Shown here: positions 10,511 through 21,050 of the stretch, one piece after another | Position numbering within the stretch: position 1 is the stretch's first letter | How the letters are laid out: each line of letters begins with the position of its first letter | Assembly: GCA_963383645.1 (NCBI GenBank) | Contig: OY726572.1 | Span: forward strand, 70,246,856 to 70,310,855 | Direction: 5' to 3' | Source: Muscardinus avellanarius | Taxonomy: Eukaryota; Chordata; Mammalia; Rodentia; Gliridae | DNA length: 64,000 nucleotides | The notes under the pieces: generated by a model | What the model saw: only the letters and a program-made list of their open reading frames with translations | Told to the model about the DNA's origin: nothing | Database searches by the model: none | Translations under genes and position numbers: made by a program

Positions 10511-12211
10511 AGCCAGATATTTTGGAAAGAAAATGACTTTCAAGCTTTACTAGGTGAGGGTGAATGTACAACAAGATAATGGCCAGACTATATAGGACAA
10601 CAGAACTTAAGTCAAACATAGCCTTTGCGGCAACTAGCCGAGAAAACTAATCCATGATCTGCACATAGCAATTGACCCAGAACAGTCAGGACTCGGTTAA
10701 TGACAGCCAGCCTCACTACCCCCACCCTGCACACTTTCAACTCAGGATGGACTGGAGAAAGAGAAAAATACTTCTAAAGTGATCATATAGGCTATCCGGC
10801 TTCTAATAGCCATGTTCCCTGGGTAGACACCTGGGGCCATGGGAAGACCTAGAGGAGGAGATTTGCAGGTTGAATTTGGCTCAAGAAGAATCAGAGAGAT
10901 CAGACAGATGGCCACGCCTGACCTAAAAGTGCAGTCATTAGTGTGCTCAAAGCAAATGTATAAGAAAGGGTTGTCACCGGCCAATAAGGACCAGTTGGGA
11001 GGAAGAAGGGATGTCCTAGGGGTGAATGATGGGCTGCTGACCAAAAGCCAGATGGAGGAGGGATGACATGGCTTACTACAAATGGTTTCCTTCCCTTGCC
11101 TTGTACTTTGAAAGCCTCTGAAACCCTGGAAAAGCTGCCCGACGGGCTTTAACGGGCGGTGATGATTTTCCAGCATAATCGGAGCCTGTGGGAAAACAAA
11201 TCTTCCTGTAGTTCTCTGTGTTCATGGATAATCTGCTCTGCTCCAGAAACCCCATGTGTGCATTCAGGATAATATTAATAAATATGAATATTAAAGCCTT
11301 ACACAACCCAAAATAGAAAATATGTGGAGTTAGAGGGGAAAAAAAGAAAGAACATTTTCTGCACATCAAAACTTTGGCGTGAGCTTCTGAAAATGTAAAC
11401 CCTCTGCCCCCACACAGCCTGGATACCAAGGGCGGAAGCCATGCCTCACTGTCTACATTAATATGAACATGTGTTATTCCTCCGTCTCCATTAGCATGAC
11501 ACTAGTATCCAGGCAAATGTCGGATTGCTCCATCCATACAGGAACTTTCCCAAATGGCCCATCAGCTCTTTAGTAAAAGACATTGACAGTTTATACCCTA
11601 AGATTTTTTTTAAAATCCCTCTTTTCAAAATCCTCAGTTTACTGTTTCCACCAGTGCTACACTATTGTCTTGTAATACTCACCAATCTTAACGAAATGTC
11701 CATCAATTCCTTTAGTAATAACCTGCCTTCAATCAAACTTCCAGTCCTTGTAACTCTGAATTTATGTTCTTCCTCCTCCGGTACTGCCGGAGCCCAGACA
11801 GGTGGTTTTCTTCCTTGGCTGCAGTAAACAAACTCAGCTTTATCTCCTAACAGGTTGTGTTGGTGACATTGGAAACGAAGGGTCAATGTGCAATGACCCT
11901 GATAACAATCAAAGGGACTGCCTTTTCTCCAGGCAGTTCTCTTTTATCCTGGGCTGCCTGTTCCCTCCTGGTTGCATGGATCCAACCACATGGATTTCCG
12001 AGGGTCTGTTGTAGGACTGCAATGCGTGTACTTCATCTAATGCTCGTTTGGTTTGTGTAGAGGAGTTTCTCCTGTGTCTGGAGGCAAGAATACAATGACC
12101 AGAAGAGGCAAGTGGTCAATTACCAGCATTCTTGATCTGGCTGGAGGCTTCTGGGAGTCACTGAACACCTGGAGAGATTGTTTTGGGGGAAATGGAATTA
12201 GAAAAAAATCT
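10511..12211. other. Unique sequence, no gene seen
   Basis: The longest frame is 144 codons (10742-11176, -). It has no recognisable domain and is opposed by a 75-codon frame on the other strand. No SINEs lie in this 1.7 kb. Confidence 0.4.
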
Positions 12212-12393
12212 AGCCAGGTGTGGTAACACATGGCAATCCCAGTAAGTAGAAAGTCTGAGGCAGGAGGATAGCAAGGTTGAGGCTAGCCTGGACAACTAAC
12301 TGAGACCCTGTCTCAAAATAAAAAGTAAAAAGGGCTGGGGATGTAGCTCAATGGTAAACTGCCCCTGTGCTCAATACAAAGTACTGAAAAAAA
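12212..12393 (+). mobile_element. B1-dID-type SINE
   Basis: Dimer with 'gccaggtgtggtaacacatg' at the head and 'ggggatgtagctcaatggta' (ID A-box region) in the 3' arm. The tail is short. It is followed within 30 bases by a second plus-strand SINE. Confidence 0.9.
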
Positions 12394-12418
12394 CAGCCAT
12401 TCAGCAGGACAAAATGAA

Positions 12419-12650
12419 GCTGGGTGCGGTGGCGCACGCTAGTAATCCCAGCATTCCAGGCTGAGACCAGAGGATCACAGTTTGCAGACAGCCTCAGCCA
12501 CTTAGTGAGGCCCTCCGTAACTTGGTGAGAGCCTGTTTCAAAATAAAGAATAAAAAAATAGATCAGGGGGTCTAGCTTGGAGGTTGAATGCCCCTGGGTT
12601 CCCTCCTCAGACCCAAATACACACACACAAAAGATAAAAGAAAAAAGAAA
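12419..12650 (+). mobile_element. B1-dID-type SINE
   Basis: The head 'gctgggtgcggtggcgcacg' is well kept. The linker, ID arm and mixed A/CA tail follow. Same-orientation neighbour of the copy at 12212. Confidence 0.9.
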
Positions 12651-12946
12651 GAACACAACAAACTCCAAAACCCCAAATTAAACAAAAACAAAATAATCTA
12701 CCAATTTAGAAATCCTCCCATGAAAGTAAAGAAAAAAAGAAACCAGTTTTGTTGTTGAATACAAATAATGTGATGCACTTTATAGGTAATTCAATAAGAT
12801 AAAGCTACCATATGATCCAGGTATCACACTTCTGAAAATAATGAGAATATAACAGAAGGAATTGAAATCATCATTGAAGGGATGTTTACATTCCCATGTT
12901 CACTGCAGCTTTCTTCATAATAATCAAACAATGAAATCAACCTAAA

Positions 12947-13158
12947 TTTTTTTTGTGTGTGTGGGCCTGGGGATGGAACCCAGGGGCATTTGACCTCTGA
13001 GCCACACAGCCTGCCCCATTTTTATTCTTTATTTTGAAACAGGGCCTCACTAAGTTGCGGAGGGCCTCACTGAGTAGCTGAGGCTGTCTGTGAACCGTGA
13101 TCCTCCAGTTTCAACCTACCTAATCCTGGGATTACAAGTTTGCACCACCATGCCCGCA
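12947..13158 (-). mobile_element. B1-dID SINE inside L1
   Basis: Inverted dimer with a mixed T/GT tail. The TSD is near 'caacctaaattt' (12939) and 'catcctaaattc' (13161). It interrupts the L1 3' region. Confidence 0.9.
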
Positions 13159-13209
13159 TTTCATCCTAAATTCTTAACAGTGAAAGAAGAGATAAAGAAA
13201 TGAGATACA

Positions 13210-13373
13210 GCCAGGCATGGTGGCGCACGCTTGTAATCCCCGCGCTTGGGAGGCAGAGACAGGAGGATCGCGCAGGTTTGAAGCTAGCCGCGCGCGCTGG
13301 CTTAGGAGACCCTGTTTCCAAATAAAAATGTAAAAATAGGTCTGGGAGTGTAGCCCAGGAACCCCAGTACCAC

Positions 13374-13403
<30 letters not shown>
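13210..13403 (+). mobile_element. Young B1-dID SINE, hairpin type
   Basis: A near-complete, CpG-rich copy (linker 'gccgcgcgcgctggct') with about 29 A in the tail. The TSD (agaaatgagataca) lies at 13196-13209 and 13405-13418 without mismatch. The ID arm has lost about 17 bases between 'tgtagccc' and 'aggaacccc'. Perfect TSDs and CpG retention suggest recent insertion. Confidence 0.95.
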
Positions 13404-13407
<4 letters not shown>

Positions 13408-13896
13408 AATGAGATACATACACGTAATGGGATATTATCCAGCCATGAAGAATGAAATCCTGCTATATGTAGCACAATGAATGGAACCAGAAGAGAGTAT
13501 GTTAAGTAAAATAAACCAGACATGTGAAGACAAGTGCCACATGTGGATTCTATAAACATGTTGAACTCATAGAAATAGAATACAATGGCCATTCCCAGGG
13601 CTGGAACAGGAAATGAAATGGAAACTTTCTGGTCAAAGAATACAAAGCTTCAAGTAGACAGGAGGAGTAAGTTTTCAGATTCCTTGCACGACAGTGTGTA
13701 TTGTATATTTCGAAACGAGGAAGAGAGTGAGAGTACATTTCAAAATGTATCACCACACACACAAAACCTAAGTAGAGATGGATATGGTAGTTAGCTTGAT
13801 TCAGTCATTTTATATTGTATGCATATGTCAAAACATCACGTAGAGTATAAATGTAACATGATCCTGATTTGTCAATTAAAGTAATATTAAGCTTAA

Positions 13897-14373
13897 AACA
13901 GGGAAAAAGTAGTTTTGCGTTTTGAAGTGAGACATTTAGCCACTGGAATTTAGGCTCCAACACTCTCGCAGAAATAGGAGCACCATTTCCCTTGATGTTT
14001 GCATTTCAAAGAGATGGCTCCTGGGTCTTGGAGAAAGATATTCTTGGGTCATAAAGCAGACAAAAGGCAATCTAGCTTTCAAAAGGATCTATGTACATTT
14101 CAAAGAGAAGAAAAAGTACTTATAATTACAGGTTTTCTAAAGCAAATGCTCTTAGAAAAAGGAGAGGAGGGGAAAGCCTCTTCTCTGATTTTCAGTGGGG
14201 TGAATTAAGCTTCTTGTTTTAATTTTTTCCTGGTCCTTACCTCATGCAGTCATCTGACTGATGTTAACAGTTCTGCCAGGGTGTTTATTTCATCCGTAGA
14301 GGGGAGAATTTGGGCTTCAATGGGAAGCCATGAACTTCTGGATCATATACCCAGGGTTATCTAATTCTAACTT
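13897..14373. other. Unique sequence
   Basis: No gene or repeat seen. A 69-codon frame at 13999-14208 has no signature. Confidence 0.4.
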
Positions 14374-14592
14374 CAGCTGAGTATGGTGGTGCACACCTGT
14401 AAACTCAGTACTTGGGAGGCTGAGACAAGAGGATCACAGGTTCAAGACCAGCCTCAGCAATTTAGTGAGAACTGTCTCAAAGCAAAACAAGCAAACAAAA
14501 TAGGGGCTGAGGGCATATCTTGGAGGTAGAATGCCTCTGAGTTTAATTCCCAGTCCCACAAGGAAGAAAGAAAGAGAGAAAGAAAGAAAGAA
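14374..14592 (+). mobile_element. B1-dID-type SINE
   Basis: Dimer with the head 'gctgagtatggtggtgcaca' and an ID arm ending 'ttaattcccagtcccac'. The tail is an imperfect GAAA array at 14563-14592. Confidence 0.88.
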
Positions 14593-15077
14593 CTCTAGCC
14601 TTCAAAGACTACTATTCTGCAACTATAAATTGTAGATAACTGACAACAGTGTAAAATTCTAGTTGCATGCAGACATGTGAATTCTGTCCTATGAAGTGCT
14701 GCCTTCCTTGAATCCCTCCTCTACTTCAGAAAAGGTTGGTTTTGTTTCCGTTTGCAGTTCATTTCAAGTAGCCCTAATCTGTAGATCTGTCAGTCCTTTG
14801 GCTTCTCCTTTGAACTGCATTTCCCATCTTACTTATTGACTAAGGAGAAAGAGAAAATCTTTAACCCGATTTGCCATATATCTATACAAGATTCAGGATT
14901 TTATTTATTATTTTTAAATTACCCTTTAACACAGATGCAATCTTAGCATTTCCAAATTCCATTTTCAGTTCTCGATGTGGCTGTATGACTTTGTCACAGG
15001 TAGTTACCTTTTTAGATCCTAGTTAGGGAATGATCATACAAGTGGATACTGATCAGGAATGGAAGCTGTTCAGATAT
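14593..15077. other. Unique sequence
   Basis: Nothing supportable seen. Confidence 0.4.
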
Positions 15078-15227
15078 TTCTCTTTTTTTTTCTTTTCTTT
15101 CTTCTTCCTTTGTCTCCATCTTCCCTTCTTCCTCTCCCTCTCTCTTCTCCTTTACTCTGTTTGTTCCCTTTTTTCCCTCCTCCTCCTCCCTTTCCTCCTC
15201 CTCCTCTTTTTCCACCTCCTTCTTCAC
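15078..15227. repeat. Polypyrimidine (CTT/CTCC)n tract
   Basis: About 145 bases of T/C with very few purines, in CTT, CCTCC and CTCCT patterns. It occupies the poly-T side of the following SINE. Confidence 0.9.
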
Positions 15228-15409
15228 AAGAGATTGAATTTAGGAGCATTCTACCTATGAACTACACTTCTAGCCCTATTTTCAATTACAAATTCTTATT
15301 AAATTGCTGAGAGCCTTGATAAATTGCTGAAGCTAACCTTGAACCTTTAATCTTCATATCTCAATCTTCCAAGTACTGTGATTAAAACGTATGCACCTCC
15401 ACACCCTGC
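15228..15409 (-). mobile_element. Old B1-dID-type SINE with TSD
   Basis: Inverted, diverged dimer (agattgaatttaggagcatt, then 'ccaagtactgtgattaaaac'). A TSD-like 'ctgttcagat' lies at 15067 before the pyrimidine tract and 'cttgttcagat' at 15409 after the SINE. Confidence 0.85.
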
Positions 15410-15743
15410 TTGTTCAGATGCCTCTGACAATATCACAAGTAATGTCTGGAGGGAAATGCACCAAGTAATGTTTGCATGTATGGACATACCATTTTGAATC
15501 TCACTTGTACTATAATATTGGGAAATGGCTTTAAAATATATGAATGTACCGGTATTGGGAAATGGTTTAAGAAATGTATTTAAGAATAACATCGATATTA
15601 GAAAGCCAAAAGCTTAAGAGAAAAGGCTGCAGAGGATCCAGGCCTAGGGTGATTAGCATGAGAATAGAGAAAGCCTAGAAGCTTACATTTCTAAGAGAAG
15701 AGAGCTTCCTCAAGGATGTGGGGGATGCCATGAGCCTCCAAGA

Positions 15744-15789
15744 GATCTCAGACTCAGATATCATCTAACACATTTTGGAGTGTAACAAA
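15744..15789 (+). repeat. 46-bp direct repeat, copy 1
   Basis: Begins 'gatctcagactcagatatc' and ends 'ttttggagtgtaacaaa'. It matches 16921-16966 at 42 of 46 positions. The flanks of the two copies differ. Confidence 0.9.
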
Positions 15790-16129
15790 AGGCGTGGGGT
15801 CTGTGCTGGAGACAGGTTAAGTCTACAGGAAGGAATCCCCACATCAAAAGACCTGTCCCAGAGAAAGGGCAGATCTAGTTGGGTCAGAAGACTGGTTATA
15901 AAGATACTCTATATCCAGAAAACTCAGGTGACTTCTTTTCAAGTCATCCCCCTATACTATCTCTGGCACAGGGCTTTATTAAATCTATCCTATCTTTCCA
16001 TCTTTGTAATAATAAAAATTGCTTAAGCTTACAATAAAAGAGTTCAGGCTAGTATTTTCTATATCCAGCTTAGGACAAGAACCTGTGGCTATACCTCTCA
16101 CTATAACAGCTTCCGGAGCCCAACAGGGC
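15790..16129. other. Unclassified spacer between direct repeats
   Basis: No family recognised. It is part of the 1.13 kb between the two 46-base direct repeats. It could be diverged retroelement sequence, but no motif supports that. Confidence 0.3.
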
Positions 16130-16225
16130 CCCCGGAGCAGTTCCACACCACCACAAGGGTTTGACCACCATAACATTACTATTTTGTATAATTACAACGC
16201 ACCAGTAAAAGTCTAAAAATTTTAA
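16130..16225 (+). mobile_element. L1 3'-end fragment (possible)
   Basis: The end 'gtataattacaacgcaccag' plus 'taaaagtctaaaaa' resembles the 3' terminus seen in other L1 copies here (caccaataaaa). Only about 90 bases, so the call is tentative. Confidence 0.4.
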
Positions 16226-16577
16226 AAAAGTACCTATTACAAGAGAGGAAAGATATCTTTTTCTTCTGTCTACTTGCTGGGCCAACAAAGAACAGATTTA
16301 TCAAGGGAGAAGGGTTGATTCTATGAAGAGTCAGAGCAATTTCCAGTAGAGAAGAGAGGGAGACATATCTCAGGACTCATAGGGTCCTTGGCTACTGTGA
16401 TAACAAAGAATTTCAGCATTAGCCAGTCAGAGACACAGACAGAGACTGATTTAGGAAAAGAAGAAATATACATTCAAGGGAGAACATGGGCCATCTCCAG
16501 AGTGAGAGGTACAGTTGAGAGGCTCTCAGATCTTCTTTTAAAGGAAGCTTGGTGAGGGGGGTGGTTACACCGAAAGA
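16226..16577. other. Unclassified sequence
   Basis: No gene or repeat family recognised. Confidence 0.35.
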
Positions 16578-16892
16578 TGTCGGTCTGGTGAGCACACGCC
16601 TCTTTATGGTGGTCTGCTCACTGAAAGGTTTGAGCCGCTGCCCCGCAGGGGGCGGGGCCAGAAGCTAGGAGGCAGAGCTTCCTGGTTCCCAGAGGAGGCC
16701 ACGCCCCTCGATTTAAGGAAGCCTCAGCGACCTGAGAGAAAAAAAAGAAGCCCTATAGAGACAGAGAGGTGAGCTCGCTCTCCACCATTAGGCCTGCTGC
16801 GGCTGGCGGTCAACTCTCCACGAATAAAGGCATGCATATCATCTTATTATCGGTGTCCTGTGTGTATCTGCGCACCAATGGGACCCTCCACA
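16578..16892 (+). mobile_element. GC-rich solo LTR candidate (class II-like)
   Basis: A 315-base block begins TGTCGG and ends CCACA. It has GC-rich upstream sequence with 'cccgcagggggcggggcc' (Sp1-type box), 'cgatttaagg' as a weak TATA, and AATAAA at 16823-16828 soon followed by a GT-rich 'gtcctgtgtgtat'. This order fits an LTR U3-R-U5. No matching TSD was found, so the edges are uncertain. Confidence 0.5.
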
Positions 16893-16920
16893 TCTTTATT
16901 TATTAATCACTCACTCACGG

Positions 16921-16966
16921 GATCTCAGACTCACATATCGACTAACTCATTTTGGAGTGTAACAAA
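16921..16966 (+). repeat. 46-bp direct repeat, copy 2
   Basis: Partner of 15744-15789 with four mismatches. It lies just downstream of the LTR candidate. Confidence 0.9.
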
Positions 16967-17146
16967 TGTTACACTCTTTAGGTAGATCTTTAGGCAGATC
17001 AAAGCCTCCATCATCTGATCACCAGATAAGCGGGAAAGTCCCCTAATTTATAGGCTTCTCAGAAAAATTGTGTCTGTTTTGTTGACAGTGCATAGCGTAA
17101 CTACAGATTTTGAGGGGCTAATTTTAAGATTTACAGATTTTCCAGG

Positions 17147-17150
<4 letters not shown>
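16967..17150. other. Unclassified sequence
   Basis: No feature recognised. Confidence 0.35.

Positions 17151-17193
<43 letters not shown>
17151..17193. repeat. (GA)n microsatellite
   Basis: About 20 perfect GA units. Unlike other arrays in the window, no SINE adjoins it. Confidence 0.95.
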
Positions 17194-17196
<3 letters not shown>

Positions 17197-17650
17197 AAGC
17201 CTGGAAGAAAAAACTGGTTTGTGGGGAGTAAAGATAAGGAATACCAGTCTTTTATATGAAAGTTATATTTTCTACCAGTGTCTAATAAAATTGCTTCTAT
17301 CCTATCTCAGACTGACAAGAGAAAAGCATACAAACTTATTTAATATGATTTTTATATGGTGCAAGAGCTTGCATAAAGAAATGAAGATCAGAAGAAGCAG
17401 TTAAGGTTTGATGGAGAATGCAGAGTCATGGAAGAATATGATGGTGGGGGGTCGGAGACAAGTGTAATAAACGGAAGGAAACAGCAGTGCTGGTTTGTTT
17501 GGATTCCTTTTGGTATCATTTGTCTTGGATATAAAGTTATTTTTTCCCTCGGGTATAGGAGGGGACCTCTCCCTCCAGTCCCTTAACCCTTCTTCAGGGA
17601 AGAAGAACAGGAAGGTCAAAGAGTTTTTCCTGCACATCTTAAAATATCCA
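17194..17650. other. Unique sequence
   Basis: No repeat recognised. An 86-codon minus frame at 17401-17661 has no signature. Confidence 0.4.
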
Positions 17651-17862
17651 AAGCCAGACAAGGTGGGGGTACACCTGTAATCTCAGTACCTGGGAGGCTG
17701 AGACAGGAGAATTGCAAGTTCGAGACCAGCCTCGGCAATTTAGTGAGCACCTACAACCTAAAGAGACCTTGTTTCAAAAACAAAAAAATTAAAAAAATAA
17801 AAAAAGTTGGGGGCTTAGCTCAGAGGTAGAATACCCCTGAGATCAATCCCCAGTTCCTTCCC
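17651..17862 (+). mobile_element. B1-dID-type SINE
   Basis: Dimer with an expanded A-rich linker (about 50 bases) and an ID arm 'gggcttagctcagaggtaga'. The 3' tail is nearly absent. Confidence 0.9.
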
Positions 17863-18419
17863 TCAAAGGGAAAACGTCCCATATTCCAAGGATACATATT
17901 TTAGGATTGTGTGTCTTGCTCTGTCACCTCTGTGTAACCTGCTTTATCTAGCCAAGAGTGGAATTGATTTTTTCTCTCTGCTTTTCAATCCCCCCTTCTC
18001 CTTGTCCTTTACATTCGACGGTCAGCTTTTTATTTATCTTATGCACTTTATTCTCATATTCAGGAGGAAGGTGATATTTGTTCATCTTCTTGCCTTATAA
18101 TGTTATGGGTTGTTTGCTTTTTACTGTTCTCAAAATGGCATCAGGATTTATGGAACGATTCTGTCTCAGTGAGCCGCGTGTCTCCCCTCTCTGGCAGTGC
18201 TCCAAGCCTGCAGCTTGACAGAGAGAGAGAGAGAGCCAAACCATCATAACAATGGCAATTATGACTTTCCCAGGCATTGTAAGATGCTGTGTTTGGCATG
18301 GGGTGTTTGCTTTCCTTCTGATACAGGAGAAACATTCAACCTGAAGCCTGAGGTGGGATGGACTCCCTGGTGTAGTAATTGAAGAAAAATGTCCTGTGTT
18401 TTCCACTCCTCCTTGGCCT
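17863..18419. other. Unique sequence
   Basis: No gene seen. A 130-codon minus frame (18095-18487) lacks any motif and overlaps an MIR-like block. Confidence 0.4.
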
Positions 18420-18515
18420 TTGGAGCAGGGGTTACACCTGGCTTTGACTCCTAGCCCGTGGATTACTAGCTCCACCACCTTAGGCAAAGTTAGTTCATCT
18501 TTCTAGGCTTCCCTT
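18420..18515 (+). repeat. MIR relic (tentative)
   Basis: 'ctggctttgactcctagccc' followed by 'ccttaggcaaagttagttca' resembles the MIR core (tRNA B-box region, then the 'gggcaagttactt' region). Diverged. Confidence 0.4.
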
Positions 18516-18599
18516 AACCTTTTGGTCAAGTGTGGGTCCCTTAGTCCCCACCCCTTGCAAAGCCTCTGTCCACCCTCTTCCCTCTCCTTGCAGAGCTCC

Positions 18600-18885
18600 T
18601 CCCGCCTTCAAACCTTTCATTCCCAACAGGACACTTTCTTAAGGAGGGCTTCCTTTTTCTCTCTTCTTGTTTTACTCTCTCAGATCATCTTTTCTTTTAA
18701 ACCATACTGTTCACGATCGGGAGTACTGCTGTTGGCGTTTGTTTATTCACTACTGCCCCTTCCGGGGGGCAGAGTCCCTGAGGACACGGGTGATGTGGGT
18801 TTCCAACACTCCGTGCCTGAGATCTCAGATGATGCCAGGCAAGCAGTTTGTACTCAATAATGATTTGCTGAATCCATGAGATAGT
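18600..18885 (+). repeat. L2 3'-end relic (tentative)
   Basis: Ends 'actcaataatgatttgctga', the typical L2 3' terminal motif, preceded by 'gatgccaggcaag'. The 5' portion is uncertain. Confidence 0.45.
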
Positions 18886-19071
18886 TAAAACACTACCCCA
18901 GACAGGGATGCGCTTAGTAAATGACAGTTGCCATTGCTTTTGCATTCAAAAGAAGTTTTGGGACATTTAAAAGGGAGTAGATTTAACATGGCTTCTTTTG
19001 GAGATTCAGATAAAGTAGGATCATCCTTTAGGACACTCTTATTCTATATATTATGTGTCCTTTATTTCCTA

Positions 19072-19073
<2 letters not shown>

Positions 19074-19114
<41 letters not shown>
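19074..19114. repeat. (GT)n microsatellite
   Basis: About 20 perfect TG units. It lies on the poly-T side of the inverted SINE that follows. Confidence 0.95.
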
Positions 19115-19118
<4 letters not shown>

Positions 19119-19313
19119 ACTAGGAATTTAACTCAGAGGCATTCTATTTCTGAGTTATGCCCCCAGCCCTTTTCTAGATTTTGTTTTGAAACAGGGTCTT
19201 ATTAGGTTCCTGAGAATCTCTCTAACTCGCTGAGGTTATAGTTCCAAACTTGCAAACTTCATGTCTCAGCCTTCCAAGCAGTGGGATTACAGATGTGTAC
19301 CACCATGGCCGGG
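19115..19313 (-). mobile_element. Old B1-dID-type SINE
   Basis: Inverted, diverged dimer (aggaatttaactcagaggca, then 'cagtgggattacagatgtgt'). The GT array occupies the tail position. Confidence 0.85.
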
Positions 19314-19466
19314 TTCTTGCCATCTATTTCAATCCCCTGAAATGCCTAGTAATATTCTGCCTTGGTTTGTCACTTTGTATTCTGTGTACTGAGCATCCTA
19401 TGTGTTGTTGACATCTGGCTAATTATCAAATTAATTTTTATAAAAAACACTGTAAGGACAATTGAG

Positions 19467-19663
19467 ATTTTTTTTTTTTTGGTGGTACTGGGGTTCCTGG
19501 AAGCCCTTCTACCTCCGGGCTATACTCCCAGACCTATTTTTACATTTTTATTTGGAAACAGGGTCTCCTAAGCCAGCGCGCGGGGCTGGCTTCGAACCTG
19601 CGCGATCCTCCTGTTTCTGCCTCCCAAGCGCGGGGATTACAAGCGTGCGCCACCACACCCGGC
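19467..19663 (-). mobile_element. Young B1-dID SINE, hairpin type
   Basis: Inverted, CpG-rich copy with 'ttcctggaagcccttctacc' and a stem aagccagc/gctggctt separated by a 7-base GC loop. It has T-runs on both sides (about 14 and about 24), so the right-hand T-run belongs to other sequence or to its TSD. Confidence 0.93.
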
Positions 19664-19773
19664 ATTTTTTTTTTTTTTTTTTTTTTTACTGAAAATTGTA
19701 AAGTTCCACGCCAGGGTGCTATTAATTCTGCAAATGCTACTTAGCAAGAACAAGCAAAAACAATTCCTTCAAT

Positions 19774-19985
19774 CATTTCTTGGTAGCACTAGGGATGGAA
19801 CCCAGGGTCATTCTATCTCCGAGCTACACCCCTGGTCTTATTTTTTATTCTTTATTTGGAAACAGGGTCTCACTGATTTGCAAAAGACCTCACTAAGTAA
19901 TAGCTGAGGCTTTCCTCAAACAGCAATCCTCCTGCCTCCGCCTCCCAAATGCTGGGATTTCAAGCATGCGCCATCATGCCTGGCT
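19774..19985 (-). mobile_element. B1-dID-type SINE
   Basis: Inverted dimer (gatggaacccagggtcattc). The centre reads 'cactaagtaatagctgaggc', with a 3-base insertion relative to relatives. Confidence 0.9.
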
Positions 19986-20684
19986 TCTGCATTTTCTTCT
20001 GCTACATTGCACCCCAGACTATTATCGTGGGATCGTACTTACCCCACAGTGAAAAGAGAAATACCAGGGGACTGTGGGGGAGTCCTTAGTCTTTGAGATC
20101 ATCATTTTGAGAGTTCTTTCACTAAAACTAAGGATTTTAATTGTACTCTCCCCTCTTTTAAGGGGAAGCATAAGTGTTCTCAGATAAACAATAAAATTGG
20201 ATATTTTATGTCTTCTAACATCAAATTTGGGTTGCTCAAAAGGTAAACCCTTTCCTACAGTCTTGGTTTTCCTTGTGGAAGTCCAGCTATGCCTTTAGCA
20301 TCCACACCCACATCGATTCCATCAGCACTGGCCGGAGCTCTGAGCATGTGACCAGCTTACACCTGCAGATAGAGGAATCTTAGAATTGCAACACAGAGGC
20401 CCAGCACGTGGCTCTTCCCTCAGCAAAACACAGAGAAAGCCTCCAAATCCACAAGCATCCCCGCTGGCCTCTCTGAGTGGTGTGTTCTGTTGTCTTTGCT
20501 CACTCAGAGTGAAGCTTTTCAATCCATTACTGTGTCTGGCACAGTTCTCACTAGAACAGAAAAGAGTTTACTTAGAGGTCATTTATTTCAGCTTCCTTGT
20601 TTTGTGGAATAGATGGTGTGGCTTAGAGGGGTTGACACCCCTTGTTCTTAGTATTGGGAGTACTGGAATAACAGTCTAGGTTGT
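19986..20684. other. Unique sequence
   Basis: No repeat recognised. The longest frame (97 codons, 20386-20679 +) has no signature. Confidence 0.4.
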
Positions 20685-21050
20685 CTATTTTCTTCTGTTG
20701 TATGCTGCCGTAACAGGCTATCATGGGCTGAATAATTGATAAGGAAAATATATCTATTGTGCATAGTTTTGGGAGCCGAGAAGCCCAAGAGCACAGCACA
20801 GCACCTGGTGAGGGCCTGTGTGCTCCACCCAAAGGGCAAATGAGCACCCATGAGATTGACACAGAAAAACTGGGCTGACTTTAACTACTTTATTAAGATA
20901 TGACTGTTCCTTAGATAATGGCATTAATATATCCCTGAGAGCAGATGCCTCTTAACTTAATCTCTTCTTAATGGTTCCACCTCCTAATGCCCTTACACTG
21001 GAAAGAAATTTCCGCATGAGTTCTGCAGGGGGCATCTGAACCGTAGCACC
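20685..21050 (-). mobile_element. MaLR-type (MST/MLT1-like) LTR
   Basis: Reversed blocks in the expected order: 'gctgccgtaacaggctatca', 'gcacctggtgagggcctg', 'ttccacctcctaatgccctt', ending 'catctgaaccgtagcacc'. This is an old ERVL-MaLR LTR. No internal region or partner LTR is seen, so it is probably solo. Confidence 0.7.

Larger units (their letters stand above)
12770..13896 (+). mobile_element. Old L1 3' end, split by two SINEs
   Basis: The ORF2 C-terminal region and 3' UTR of L1 are recognisable by 'accatatgatccaggtatca', 'gggatattatccagccatga' and 'aatgaatggaaccagaagag'. Stops and frameshifts make it non-coding. SINEs at 12947 (-) and 13210 (+) interrupt it. The unit is 5'-truncated, as is usual for L1. 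Confidence 0.8.

Noticed and set aside
10742..11176. 144-codon minus-strand frame
   Set aside because: No domain, no splice or promoter context, and a competing frame on the other strand. It is within the length range expected by chance here.
18095..18487. 130-codon minus-strand frame
   Set aside because: No known motif, and it overlaps an MIR-like block on the other strand.
19362..19692. Short frames beginning FLVVLGFLEALLPPGYTPRP and similar, found at many places
   Set aside because: This peptide is the translation of the inverted hairpin-type SINE and recurs wherever that SINE occurs.
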